DNA of 64,000 nt. It comes from Marine Group I thaumarchaeote. GTDB lineage: Archaea > Thermoproteota > Nitrososphaeria > Nitrososphaerales > Nitrosopumilaceae. The notes below the pieces were generated by a model that made no database searches, was not told the origin of the DNA, and saw only the letters and a program-made list of their open reading frames with translations. Location: contig JACAST010000001.1 in assembly GCA_013390765.1 (NCBI GenBank), positions 1 through 64,000 on the forward strand, read 5' to 3'. This document shows, in pieces, positions 31,118-39,953 of the stretch. Both the position numbers and the translations under genes were made by a program. Numbering within the stretch: position 1 is the first letter of the stretch; the number at the start of each line of letters is the position of its first letter.

Positions 31118-31768
31118 TTGTTAGCTATTTTTGACGTTGAAGGCGTTATTTATGATGCAGAATATCTTCCTTTATTAGCTGAGAAAGTGAATAAAGAAAA
31201 TAAAATCTGGGAAATTACAAAAAAAGGTTTAGAGGGAAAGATTGACTGGGTAGAAGGACTCAAACAACGCGTTGAGCTTCTTCGCGGCATGAATTATGAT
31301 ACATGTATTCAAGTTGCTAATTCTTTACCAATAATGATTGGTGCCAGGGAAGCATGCCGTACATTAAAAGATGCTGGCTGGAAACTAATGGCAGTTTCAG
31401 GCGGTTTCACGATTATCACTGACAGATTAAAAAAGGAATTGTGTCTTGATTTTGTGTATAGTAATGAACTTGTCTTTAAAGATGGCAAGCTGGATGATGT
31501 TATTGTGAATGTTGATTCTGATAAGGCAAAATCAGCTATAATTAAAATCAGAGAATGGGATGAGAAAAAAGAAAATATTACGACAGTAGTTGACGGCGCA
31601 AACGATGTTAAGCTTTTTGATATTAGCGGTTTTGGAATTGCTTTTCGTGCACAAGATCTAGTGAAAGATTTAGCTACAGTAACCCTTGATGAAAAGGATC
31701 TATCAAAAATTGTTGGTTTGATTAATACACATTATAACCTAAAACTGGAATTACAAACATCCATGTAG
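31118..31768 (+). CDS. HAD-family phosphatase, SerB-like
   Basis: The 216-residue protein has HAD motifs: DVEGVIYD (Asp6 the nucleophile), AVSGGFTIITDRLK for motif II, a Lys in SDKAKSA, and DGANDVKLF for motif IV. The overall pattern is that of phosphoserine phosphatase. The second acid of motif I is Glu8 instead of Asp, a known variant in SerB-like proteins that may change activity. TTG at 31118 is the only start that includes motif I. Confidence 0.85.
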   Translation: MLAIFDVEGVIYDAEYLPLLAEKVNKENKIWEITKKGLEGKIDWVEGLKQRVELLRGMNYDTCIQVANSLPIMIGAREACRTLKDAGWKLMAVSGGFTIITDRLKKELCLDFVYSNELVFKDGKLDDVIVNVDSDKAKSAIIKIREWDEKKENITTVVDGANDVKLFDISGFGIAFRAQDLVKDLATVTLDEKDLSKIVGLINTHYNLKLELQTSM

Positions 31769-31809
31769 CCAATCCAAATGTTTTAACAACACATGTTCAA
31801 AAAAATAAA

Positions 31810-32541
31810 ATGTCACTACAAATCATTCCAATAAAAATCCAAAAAGAAATTGGACTTGATGTTAACCTTGTAGATTTGATTCTAGAATCGTCAGAAATTA
31901 ACGATGGTGATATACTTGTTTTTTCTCAAAAAATAATTTCCAAGAATGAAGGTCGTATTCTAAGCCTATCATCTGTCAATCCTTCACTTCTTGCTAATGG
32001 CATAGCCAGCTCGTACGGTAAGGATCCCAGATTAGTGGAATTGATACTTTCAGAAAGTAAAAGGATCGTAAGAATGGAAAATGGGATAATCATAGTTGAA
32101 ACCAAGCATGGGTTTGTTTGTGCTAATGCTGGCATTGATGAAAGCAATGTGCAAGACGGTTATGCAACATTGTTACCTGATGATCCTGACAAGTCAGCTA
32201 ACTTGCTGAAAGACAGGATTGAGCAAAAAACTGGAAAAAATACAGCTGTAATAATCTCTGATACATTTGGAAGACCATTTAGATTGGGTCAGACAAACGT
32301 TGCAATTGGGATTGCTGGCCTTGAACCCATCTTAGATTATAATGGCAAACCAGATACATTTGGGAAGATCATGCAGGTAACAGCCATAGCAGTTGCTGAT
32401 GAGATTTGCTCAGCATCGGAACTTGTTATGGGGAAAGTTCAAAAATGTCCAATTGTGATAGTACGAAATTACAACTTTAGTTTCTCTGATGCAAAAATTC
32501 AGAAAATGTTACGATTAGATCATGATGATCTATTTCGATAA
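31810..32541 (+). CDS. cofE: Coenzyme F420-0:L-glutamate ligase
   Basis: The 243-residue protein matches CofE: ILVFSQKIISKNEGR, VCANAGIDESNV, and IISDTFGRPFRLGQTNVAIGIAG. It adds glutamate residues to F420-0 to complete coenzyme F420. It is followed by a PHP protein after 28 bases. No other F420 genes are in the window. Confidence 0.96.
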   Translation: MSLQIIPIKIQKEIGLDVNLVDLILESSEINDGDILVFSQKIISKNEGRILSLSSVNPSLLANGIASSYGKDPRLVELILSESKRIVRMENGIIIVETKHGFVCANAGIDESNVQDGYATLLPDDPDKSANLLKDRIEQKTGKNTAVIISDTFGRPFRLGQTNVAIGIAGLEPILDYNGKPDTFGKIMQVTAIAVADEICSASELVMGKVQKCPIVIVRNYNFSFSDAKIQKMLRLDHDDLFR

Positions 32542-32578
32542 TTACAAATAATGATACACTCTAAAATGAATGTGTGGT

Positions 32579-33496
32579 ATGATGTCATTAAAAACAGAAT
32601 TGCATTGCCATAATATTTTTTCTAACGGACGTCTTGGTACTCTGGAACCAATTCATGACTGCAATGTAACAATTCCCAACCAGTTAGAACAGGCATATCT
32701 AGCTGGTCTTGATGTACTTTTTGTTACCAATCACAATACTATTGATGGATACAGACAGATGCTTGAATATAAAAAAAATCATCAGAAATTTGATACATTA
32801 AGCGTGTATCCAGCAGAAGAAGTTACAACAAATAATGAATCACATGTACTAGTCTATGGGATTGATCATTCTATCAAATCAGGACTCCCATTACATGAAG
32901 TATTAGATGAGGCGAAAAAACAGGATGCTGTAACTATTGCACCCCATCCATTTAGTTTAGTAGATGCATTGCGTGAGGATTCCATCTATTGTGATCTATT
33001 TGAAGCGTTTAACAGCTCTAATGTGGATGTATATTCGAATCTTAGAGCAAAAAAATTTGCAAAGGAGAAAGCCTTGCATGTAGTTGCAGGCAGTGACTCT
33101 CATGTAAAATCTACCATTGGCAGATCAACTAATCTAATTTATTCTGAGAATAAATTGGACAGTGTAATTGCTGCAATGAAACATCATAAAATAACCATCC
33201 AAAACACTGGATATGTACAACCCAAAGAGGCACTAGAACACATAAGATACAAGATTCAAAACTCAGCCTTTTTCATAGACAGATACACTTTACAGTTTTA
33301 TCCACGAGCATTATGGGCTGTCAGATTGCTTTTCAAATTGTATATGATTAGCCCTGAAAGCATATTTTGGAATATCTTTTACAGAATGTCTTTAGCCGCA
33401 TTAAAGAGAATCTCTAGAAAAATAAATTTTGAAGGGTATGATTACCATCTATTTCGAGAGCGTAGTTTGGGAAACATGTTAAAGATGGTTTTTTGA
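32579..33496 (+). CDS. PHP-domain metal-dependent phosphoesterase
   Basis: The roughly 305-residue protein has the PHP pattern: TELHCHNIFSNG (first metal site), VTNHNTIDG, PAEEVTT, APHPF and VAGSDSHV. These His and Asp residues bind two or three metal ions. The C-terminal 60 residues are less conserved. The substrate is unknown. ATGs at 32570, 32579 and 32582 are possible starts. Confidence 0.9.
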   Translation: MMSLKTELHCHNIFSNGRLGTLEPIHDCNVTIPNQLEQAYLAGLDVLFVTNHNTIDGYRQMLEYKKNHQKFDTLSVYPAEEVTTNNESHVLVYGIDHSIKSGLPLHEVLDEAKKQDAVTIAPHPFSLVDALREDSIYCDLFEAFNSSNVDVYSNLRAKKFAKEKALHVVAGSDSHVKSTIGRSTNLIYSENKLDSVIAAMKHHKITIQNTGYVQPKEALEHIRYKIQNSAFFIDRYTLQFYPRALWAVRLLFKLYMISPESIFWNIFYRMSLAALKRISRKINFEGYDYHLFRERSLGNMLKMVF

Positions 33497-33557
33497 TTCT
33501 ATCCATTCAATTACATCCTTGAATCACTTTAAATGTAGTTTCTTACATTTATTTCTA

Positions 33558-34118
33558 ATGCCACTTTCCAAACCTCTAATTGAAATCGTAAATGTTGTTG
33601 CATCAGCTACTATAGAACAGGATTTAGATCTTAACGAAATAACACGTAAATTTCCACATGTAGAATATAATCCTGAGCAGTTCCCCGGTGCAGTGTTTCG
33701 AATCGAAAATCCAAAAACTGCAACATTGCTTTTTCGTACAGGTAAGATGGTATGTACTGGCGGAAAATCAGAAAAACTTGCAGTAAAGGCGGTAAACTTG
33801 GTAGTTTCACAATTAAGAAAAGGTAAAATCAAAATCAAAAAAGATGCAGTTGTTACTATACAAAACATTGTATCGTCGATAAATCTTGGAGGACGGATTC
33901 GTCTTGAATTGACAGCACGAAAATTACCTCGAAGCATGTACGAACCCGAGCAATTTCCAGGAGTAATTCATAGGATGGTTGATCCAAAAACTGTAATTCT
34001 AATTTTTGCCTCAGGTAAACTAGTCTGTACTGGAGCTAAAACTGAAAAAGATGTCTATCGTTCAGTAAACAATCTTCATAATATGCTTGAGGAAAAAGGC
34101 TTGATGTTATATGATTAG
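33558..34118 (+). CDS. tbp: TATA-box binding protein
   Basis: The 186-residue protein has the two-fold TBP repeat: IEIVNVVASATIEQ with YNPEQFPGAVFRI and TGKMVCTGGK in the first half, and IQNIVSSINLGG with YEPEQFPGVIHRM and SGKLVCTGAK in the second. It recognises archaeal promoters with TFB (59238-60140). ATG at 33558 is the conserved start; the upstream extension to 33519 has no homology. Confidence 0.98.
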   Translation: MPLSKPLIEIVNVVASATIEQDLDLNEITRKFPHVEYNPEQFPGAVFRIENPKTATLLFRTGKMVCTGGKSEKLAVKAVNLVVSQLRKGKIKIKKDAVVTIQNIVSSINLGGRIRLELTARKLPRSMYEPEQFPGVIHRMVDPKTVILIFASGKLVCTGAKTEKDVYRSVNNLHNMLEEKGLMLYD

Positions 34119-34340
34119 ACACATACAATGTTATACAAACTTTGATGATTTAGTGCAAATCAAATGATATGACTATATTCTACTTGAAATTAGAAAATAA
34201 ATAATCAGATTTTAAACACTTGCAATCATCATTCTACGATTCATATCGTTAATTAGCTAAAATTTATCAACCATTTTTTAATTTTAAACACGATAAAGCC
34301 GTATAGATTTTAATATTGATCGAAGGCAAAATTGTGTAAG

Positions 34341-34583
34341 GTGGTTGAAATTTCAGAATCTGGAAAAAAACTAGACGTAAGGGGAATGTTTTGTCCTGAA
34401 CCAATGTTTAAAACAAATATCGAATTGCAAAAAATGCAAGTTGGTGAAATTTTAACAGTTCTTACGGATGATCCTGCTGCTGAGGATGACATAACTGAAT
34501 TTTGTAGTAAACGTGGGCATGAACTTTTAGAGATGAAAAAAAATGACAAAGATTTGGAATTTACTATAAAAAAGGTAAAGTAA
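34341..34583 (+). CDS. tusA: TusA/SirA family sulfur-carrier protein
   Basis: The roughly 80-residue protein has the family signature LDVRGMFCPEPMFKT with the active Cys in CPEP, and DDPAAEDDITEFC later. TusA proteins carry sulfur as a persulfide. A GTG start at 34341 is likely, with TTG at 34332 as the alternative. It converges on thioredoxin reductase and lies 3 kb from the sulfite reductase/rhodanese pair, hinting at a sulfur-handling group. Confidence 0.88.
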   Translation: MVEISESGKKLDVRGMFCPEPMFKTNIELQKMQVGEILTVLTDDPAAEDDITEFCSKRGHELLEMKKNDKDLEFTIKKVK

Positions 34584-34585
34584 CC

Positions 34586-35518
34586 CTATTTCTGTTCAGC
34601 TAAATATTTATCGGCATCAATTGCAGCCATACATCCGAATCCAGCTGCAGTTACAGCTTGTCTGTATCTATGATCATGAACGTCACCTGCACAAAAAACA
34701 CCTGGAATGCTGGTTTCCGTATTATTTTTTAAAACAACATAACCATTTTCGTCCAATTCAACCCGGCCCTCAAGTATTTTGCTATTAGGTTCATGTCCTA
34801 TTGCCACAAACAAACCGCCTGCCTCAAGGGTAATCATTTCATCGTTTTTTACGTTTTTTAGAATCACTTTCTGAAATTTTTGGTCTCCTTGAATATCTTC
34901 AACTGTGCAGTTGAAATGAACTTTGATTTTTTCATTAGAAAGGGCACGCTCCTGCATTATCTTACTTGCTCTAAACTCATCCCTTCTGTGTACAATATGT
35001 ACGGTTGATGCAAATTTTGTAAGAAAAGTTGCCTCCTCCATTGCCGAGTCACCACCGCCAACAACAATGAGTTCCTGGTTTTTGAAAAATGCCCCATCAC
35101 ATGTTGCACAATATGAAACACCTTTACCTGCAAATGCTTGCTCGCCGTCCAGCCCAATTTTTCTTGGATTTGCGCCAGTACAAACTATTACTGAATTTGC
35201 CTCAAAAGTGCTTGAAGCAGTTGACACCTTTAGTAGCTTACTTTTAAAATCTACAGACACAACCTCGTCATCAATAATTTTCGTTCCCATTTTCTCTGCC
35301 TGTTTTCGCATTATTATCATCAGGTCTGGACCCATTATTCCTTCATCAAAGCCAGGATAATTTTCAACATCTGTGGTGTTCATTAATTGACCTCCAGGCA
35401 AAATACCGGAAATTAATAATGTATCGCGGCGTGCGCGTGAACTGTAAATTCCAGCAGTATATCCTGCAGGTCCAGCACCAATTACGATAATATCGTATTT
35501 TGTTTTTTGTTCAGACAT
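34586..35518 (-). CDS. trxB: Thioredoxin reductase
   Basis: The 310-residue flavoprotein has the FAD motif GAGPAGYTAGIYSSRA, the redox pair in CATCDGAFF, the NAD(P)H motif GGGDSAMEEA and the final FAD motif GVFCAGDV. It reduces thioredoxin. Length is normal. It is followed upstream by the gene at 35543 on the same strand. Confidence 0.96.
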   Translation of the reverse strand: MSEQKTKYDIIVIGAGPAGYTAGIYSSRARRDTLLISGILPGGQLMNTTDVENYPGFDEGIMGPDLMIIMRKQAEKMGTKIIDDEVVSVDFKSKLLKVSTASSTFEANSVIVCTGANPRKIGLDGEQAFAGKGVSYCATCDGAFFKNQELIVVGGGDSAMEEATFLTKFASTVHIVHRRDEFRASKIMQERALSNEKIKVHFNCTVEDIQGDQKFQKVILKNVKNDEMITLEAGGLFVAIGHEPNSKILEGRVELDENGYVVLKNNTETSIPGVFCAGDVHDHRYRQAVTAAGFGCMAAIDADKYLAEQK

Positions 35519-35542
35519 ACTTTTTTGACTAGTAATTGTATT

Positions 35543-36352
35543 TTAAAGATGTAGTTTGTCAAGTAATGCTTGATGTTTGTTGCAAAGTTTTCCAATTTTT
35601 AATTGTGAGTATAGTAGATCCTTTTGCCAGTGTGCGTTGTTTAGCCTACAGTCCAAACTATCACAAAATGCATCACCTGTCATGTAATAGAAAATAGCCT
35701 GCAACAGATATCCCTCAGCTATTTTTGAAAGTCTTTTGTCATGATAATCTAGAAACTCTCCATTATAGTTTTTTTTAACATTTTGTATGTCAAGCTCTTG
35801 CATTTTACATTTCATGGCATCAAAATAATATTCCCTAGGTCTAGCTGGAGCCTCGATCATTCCTGTTGTTGATACAATGGCTGGATTAGAGCAAATTATC
35901 GCTCTTCCATGATATCTATTATCGGTAGTATCGTAAGTACAGGTTAGCTTGTTTGTAAAAACAATATGCAGGTTGTTTGGGTTTGAATCATTTTCTGCAA
36001 TAATATCATGAATAATGTTTTGAATTTCAAATCCATCGTACATCACAACATCTTCAATTCTTCTAGCATCCTCAACCATTGTTGTTTTCTCCATCAATTT
36101 GGTATTCTTGCAAACACTTTTCTCAAAATCAATTTCCCGTCTGTCAGGTTGGTGTTTTTTAAAAGGCAATTTGGGGTCAAAAATTCTACAGCCAGAAATT
36201 TTCTCAACAGTTTTTTCATCCAAATCATTAAAAATACATTCTCTTATCTCGACATGTACTGGAAAAGTTTCTAAAAGTAAATTTTTTAAATTTGAAATTT
36301 GTATTTCCTGAACTGCCGGTTCATTATATAGAAAAATTTTTGAAACATTCAA
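35543..36352 (-). CDS. DUF6775-like putative metallopeptidase
   Basis: The 269-residue protein ends with a Cys/His-rich segment: GDAFCDSLDCRLNNAHW, then KLCNKHQ. This resembles the second zinc-binding half of archaemetzincin-type proteins, but I see no HExxH helix. It matches, as I remember it, a thaumarchaeal family annotated as putative metallopeptidase (DUF6775). It starts directly after thi4 on the same strand, so the two are co-transcribed. Catalysis is doubtful. Confidence 0.65.
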   Translation of the reverse strand: MNVSKIFLYNEPAVQEIQISNLKNLLLETFPVHVEIRECIFNDLDEKTVEKISGCRIFDPKLPFKKHQPDRREIDFEKSVCKNTKLMEKTTMVEDARRIEDVVMYDGFEIQNIIHDIIAENDSNPNNLHIVFTNKLTCTYDTTDNRYHGRAIICSNPAIVSTTGMIEAPARPREYYFDAMKCKMQELDIQNVKKNYNGEFLDYHDKRLSKIAEGYLLQAIFYYMTGDAFCDSLDCRLNNAHWQKDLLYSQLKIGKLCNKHQALLDKLHL

Positions 36353-37189
36353 TCAAACTTTTTTTGGAATTTTACGATCGAATTCTTTTATTTTTTGGTC
36401 CGTAATCTCAGCTGCTTTTTTTCCAGAATATAGCATAGAACCAAAAGTTGGTCCCATTCTTGCTAGTCCGTGTGTTTCAGTAACTGACATACCTGCAATA
36501 ACAAGACCGGGAAAAACTTCACCTGTTTTCTCAACAACATGCTCTTCGCCATTTTCAACCCACATTGGATTCATTCCCTTCCATTCTATCATATTTCTGT
36601 CAACAAGTCTCTTAACAGCGACAGAATCATGTCCTGATGCGTCAATGATCATCTTTGCTTCTAGCGCAATCGGATCAACACATGTAATGTTTCTTGGTAA
36701 CGCAGATACTGGCATCCAGTTCACAACAACCCCAGCAACTCTTCCATGTCTTAAAACTAAATCATCAAATTTTGTAAGATTCAAAAATTTTACCCCTGCA
36801 TCACATACTGCTGCAATTAACTTTGATACAGCGTGAGGACCTGGAGTTAAGTATAGACCATCACCAACTTTTTTGTAAGGAATTCCAAGTTCATCCCAAA
36901 TTTTTTGTGCAGGGGCTCTCACTGTAACCGGATTCATCATAAATCCCCCCAACCAATAACCGCCACCAAGATAGTTATTTTGTTCAATGACTAAAATTTT
37001 GTATCCCATTAACGATAATTCACGTGCAGCTGTTAGTCCTGCAGGACCTGCACCAATAATTATTACATCGGATTCAGCCCTATCTTGCAAAACAGAGTAG
37101 AATTCCTTAGCAATAGCACGTGTTATTTCAACTTCTTTTACATCGGCGAAAATTTTTTCTGGGCGTTGCTCATTAACAGATTCTTGCAC
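36353..37189 (-). CDS. thi4: Thiazole synthase Thi4 family protein
   Basis: The 278-residue protein has the NAD-binding motif IIIGAGPAGLTAARELS, the GGGYWLGGFMMN segment, and the C-terminal GLARMGPTFGSMLYSG. It makes the thiamine thiazole from NAD and glycine. Cys170, in NITCVDP, lies where yeast Thi4 has its sacrificial Cys205, while sulfide-using archaeal enzymes have His. So this one may be a single-turnover enzyme. The start is ATG at 37189. Confidence 0.92.
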   Translation of the reverse strand: MQESVNEQRPEKIFADVKEVEITRAIAKEFYSVLQDRAESDVIIIGAGPAGLTAARELSLMGYKILVIEQNNYLGGGYWLGGFMMNPVTVRAPAQKIWDELGIPYKKVGDGLYLTPGPHAVSKLIAAVCDAGVKFLNLTKFDDLVLRHGRVAGVVVNWMPVSALPRNITCVDPIALEAKMIIDASGHDSVAVKRLVDRNMIEWKGMNPMWVENGEEHVVEKTGEVFPGLVIAGMSVTETHGLARMGPTFGSMLYSGKKAAEITDQKIKEFDRKIPKKV

Positions 37190-37352
37190 AAATGCACATC
37201 ATTACAAGCGCTTAATAGTTTTTCTTCAGTAAAAATTAGGTAATACTAATATGAAATCATTATTCGGTAATTTATGACATGATAATTCATTATGTTAGTC
37301 AAAATTCCTATTGTCAAAAATTTATATTAATTGTTTAATATGAGATCATCAG

Positions 37353-39155
37353 ATGGCACAACAGCTAAGACCATCAAAATCGGCTTCAAAAAAGCCAAAG
37401 GTTGATTGGTCACGAAGAGAGGAAGCTGATAACTTTGCCCACACGGTAAAGCTTTATCGGCAAGGTAAAATTGATCATGATAATTTTAGACGATTTCGTC
37501 TCCAGCATGGTGCATATGGTACACGAATGACGGATGATTATGCAATGGTCAGAATAAAAATTCCTGCGGGCCAGATTTACCCTTACCAATTAGAAAAGAT
37601 TGCTCAACTAAGCGAGATGTATTCAATTGGCAGTGCGCATGTATCAACTAGAGAGAACATTCAACTACATTGGGTTGTATTAGAAGATGTTTCAGAAATC
37701 ATGCACGGACTTGCAGATGTTGGACTGACATCTCGTGAAGCGTGTGGTAACACAGTTAGAAATGTCATGTGTAGTCCATTGTCAGGAGTTTGTATTGATG
37801 AAGAGTTTGATGCAACACCATATGCAATTGCAACTGCTAAATTTCTTCTTAGGAATCCGTTAAACCAGGCACTTCCACGAAAATTCAAGTTTAATTTTTC
37901 TTGCTGTGAAAATCATGGAATGACTAGAATAACTGATGTGGGATTAATTCCTCAAATTAGAGAACTTGATGGGAAAAATCAACGTGGCTTCAAAATATTT
38001 CTTGGTGGTGGTCTTGGAAACAAATCATTTGTGGGTCATCAGCTTGAGGATTTTACCCCTGAAGAGGATCTTCTATACACATCAATTGCAGTTTTACAGA
38101 TTTTTGATAGGATGGGTAATAGAAAGAACATGGCTAGGAACAGAATGCGTTATCTTGTTGATGAAATGGGATGGGATAAATTCCAAAACTTGGTTCTAAA
38201 GCAGCGAACAATTGTTAGGGCAACACAGTCAGTCATTGTAAGATTAAACATTAACCAGAAACCAAATGAAATTAAAAGACCAATTTCCGTTTCAAATGAA
38301 AATGGTTCAGTGTCTGATGGTTATGCACGGTGGTTAAAGTCTACTACCTACAAACAAAAACAAGATGGATATAGAGCTGTTTTTGTTACACTAGAATCTG
38401 GAGATTTAACTGCAAACCAACTTCGTGCGATAGCGGAGATTACTAAGGACTTCTCAGCTGAAGGTTTTGCACGTAATGGTTTTTCACAAGATATTATACT
38501 TAGATATGTACATGAGAGTGATCTACCAAAGTTTTATTCTAGGCTACTTGAAGCAGGTTTAGCAAATTCAGGTTCGCTAACTATGGCCTCGCCTGTTGGT
38601 TGTTCTGGCACTTCATCTTGTAATCTTGCACTTACAAACTCTCATAGATTAGCAAAAGAGATTCAACGAAAATTCTTAGAGTTAAAACTAGATGAAGACG
38701 ACGATTTAAGAGATGCAACAATTAAGATTAGTGGATGTCCCAATTCTTGTGGGCAACATGAAATTGCCACTATTGGTTTTTTTGGTGGCGGTGCAAGAGT
38801 TGGTAAAGATATGTACCCTAACTATAGCATGTCTCTGGGCGGAAGATTTGATGATAAAGCCATGCTTGGTGTTACGTGTTTGAGAGTACCCGTAAAATGT
38901 ACCATTCCAGTTATCTTAAAGATCATTGAACTCTTTAAGAAAAACAAACAACCTCATGATACTCTTTCTCGTTGGGTTGATAGGATTGTACATGGTAACG
39001 AATCATCCGAAATAAAATCTGTCGGGGATATGAAGAAAATCCTTTCACCCCTAGTTATTCCACCGTCGAAGGATGATGATCCAGACTTTTACTCTGACTA
39101 TGGTAGCGATACCAACTATCATACTATTACAGGTAAAGGTGAATGCGCGGCTTGA
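37353..39155 (+). CDS. Ferredoxin-dependent sulfite/nitrite reductase (siroheme)
   Basis: The 600-residue protein has two half-repeats of the sulfite/nitrite reductase fold and the siroheme/4Fe-4S motif: Cys-x5-Cys in GCSGTSSCNLA and Cys-x3-Cys in SGCPNSCGQHE. Substrate is sulfite or nitrite; the adjoining rhodanese and nearby TusA favour sulfite, but this is inference. A TATA-like element (TTTATATTAA near 37320-37329) sits about 27 bases before the ATG. The next gene overlaps the 3' end. Confidence 0.93.
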   Translation: MAQQLRPSKSASKKPKVDWSRREEADNFAHTVKLYRQGKIDHDNFRRFRLQHGAYGTRMTDDYAMVRIKIPAGQIYPYQLEKIAQLSEMYSIGSAHVSTRENIQLHWVVLEDVSEIMHGLADVGLTSREACGNTVRNVMCSPLSGVCIDEEFDATPYAIATAKFLLRNPLNQALPRKFKFNFSCCENHGMTRITDVGLIPQIRELDGKNQRGFKIFLGGGLGNKSFVGHQLEDFTPEEDLLYTSIAVLQIFDRMGNRKNMARNRMRYLVDEMGWDKFQNLVLKQRTIVRATQSVIVRLNINQKPNEIKRPISVSNENGSVSDGYARWLKSTTYKQKQDGYRAVFVTLESGDLTANQLRAIAEITKDFSAEGFARNGFSQDIILRYVHESDLPKFYSRLLEAGLANSGSLTMASPVGCSGTSSCNLALTNSHRLAKEIQRKFLELKLDEDDDLRDATIKISGCPNSCGQHEIATIGFFGGGARVGKDMYPNYSMSLGGRFDDKAMLGVTCLRVPVKCTIPVILKIIELFKKNKQPHDTLSRWVDRIVHGNESSEIKSVGDMKKILSPLVIPPSKDDDPDFYSDYGSDTNYHTITGKGECAA

Positions 39156-39952
39156 GCAACGAAATGGCATCTACAACTATGGATGTGGACACAGTTAGAG
39201 CAAAAATTAACGAGGATTCTGTAAGACTGATAGATGTGAGGCGGGAGGAAGACTACAATCAGGGACATATCCCTAACGCAGTAAACTTGCCACTTGCTAG
39301 TCTGTTGTCTGACGACTCACCCGAAAGAGTTGTCAAACTTGCCGAAGACATGGGAATTGCAGATGATACTAAAGTTGTTGTTTATGATGATACGTTTGGT
39401 GCTTTAGCCTCAAGAGTGGCATGGACTCTTCAATACATAGGACACAATAACGTCGCACTACTTGAGGTAACTTATTCGCAATGGAGAGAACTTGGTCTTA
39501 AAACAAGTACAGAAAAACCAAATATAAAACCTGCAAAGCATTCACTCAACTTAAATCCTAATATTTTGGCTACAGCAGAATACTTGGAAAATGCAAAGGA
39601 AAGTGATAGTGTTGTTTTGATAGATAATAGGGAACGACTCAACTTTTTAGAACAACATATTCCTGGCTCAATTAACATACCATATAGAACTCTAGCAACT
39701 GATGGAAAAATTTTGAGAACAAAAGAAAGTATGAGAAATCTCTTGCAAAACAGAGGAATTCCTGAAGATGCTGAGATTATAACGTACTGTGGCAGCGTTG
39801 GCACACTATCGGGTTTAGCATATTATGCTCTCAAATCTATAGGCATTCCGAACGTAAAGCTTTACGTTAACTCGTTTAAGGAATGGAAAAAACTTGAGAA
39901 GCCTATTGATAAGCAAGAAAACGCCGCCTACTGGGATCTTTCAGCAGAATAA
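39143..39952 (+). CDS. Two-domain rhodanese (thiosulfate sulfurtransferase)
   Basis: The 269-residue protein has two rhodanese domains. The N-terminal domain (RLIDVRREEDYNQGHIPNAV) lacks the active Cys; the C-terminal domain has it in ITYCGSVGTLSG. This is the normal rhodanese layout. It moves sulfur from thiosulfate or persulfide. The gene overlaps the reductase gene by 13 bases, with ATG at 39143 or 39164, so the two are translated together. Confidence 0.92.
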   Translation: MRGLSNEMASTTMDVDTVRAKINEDSVRLIDVRREEDYNQGHIPNAVNLPLASLLSDDSPERVVKLAEDMGIADDTKVVVYDDTFGALASRVAWTLQYIGHNNVALLEVTYSQWRELGLKTSTEKPNIKPAKHSLNLNPNILATAEYLENAKESDSVVLIDNRERLNFLEQHIPGSINIPYRTLATDGKILRTKESMRNLLQNRGIPEDAEIITYCGSVGTLSGLAYYALKSIGIPNVKLYVNSFKEWKKLEKPIDKQENAAYWDLSAE

Positions 39953-39953
39953 T

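Noticed and set aside
34119-34331. tRNA or small RNA between tbp and tusA
   Set aside because: No cloverleaf-like arms or TTCRA-type loop could be found; only AT-rich sequence.
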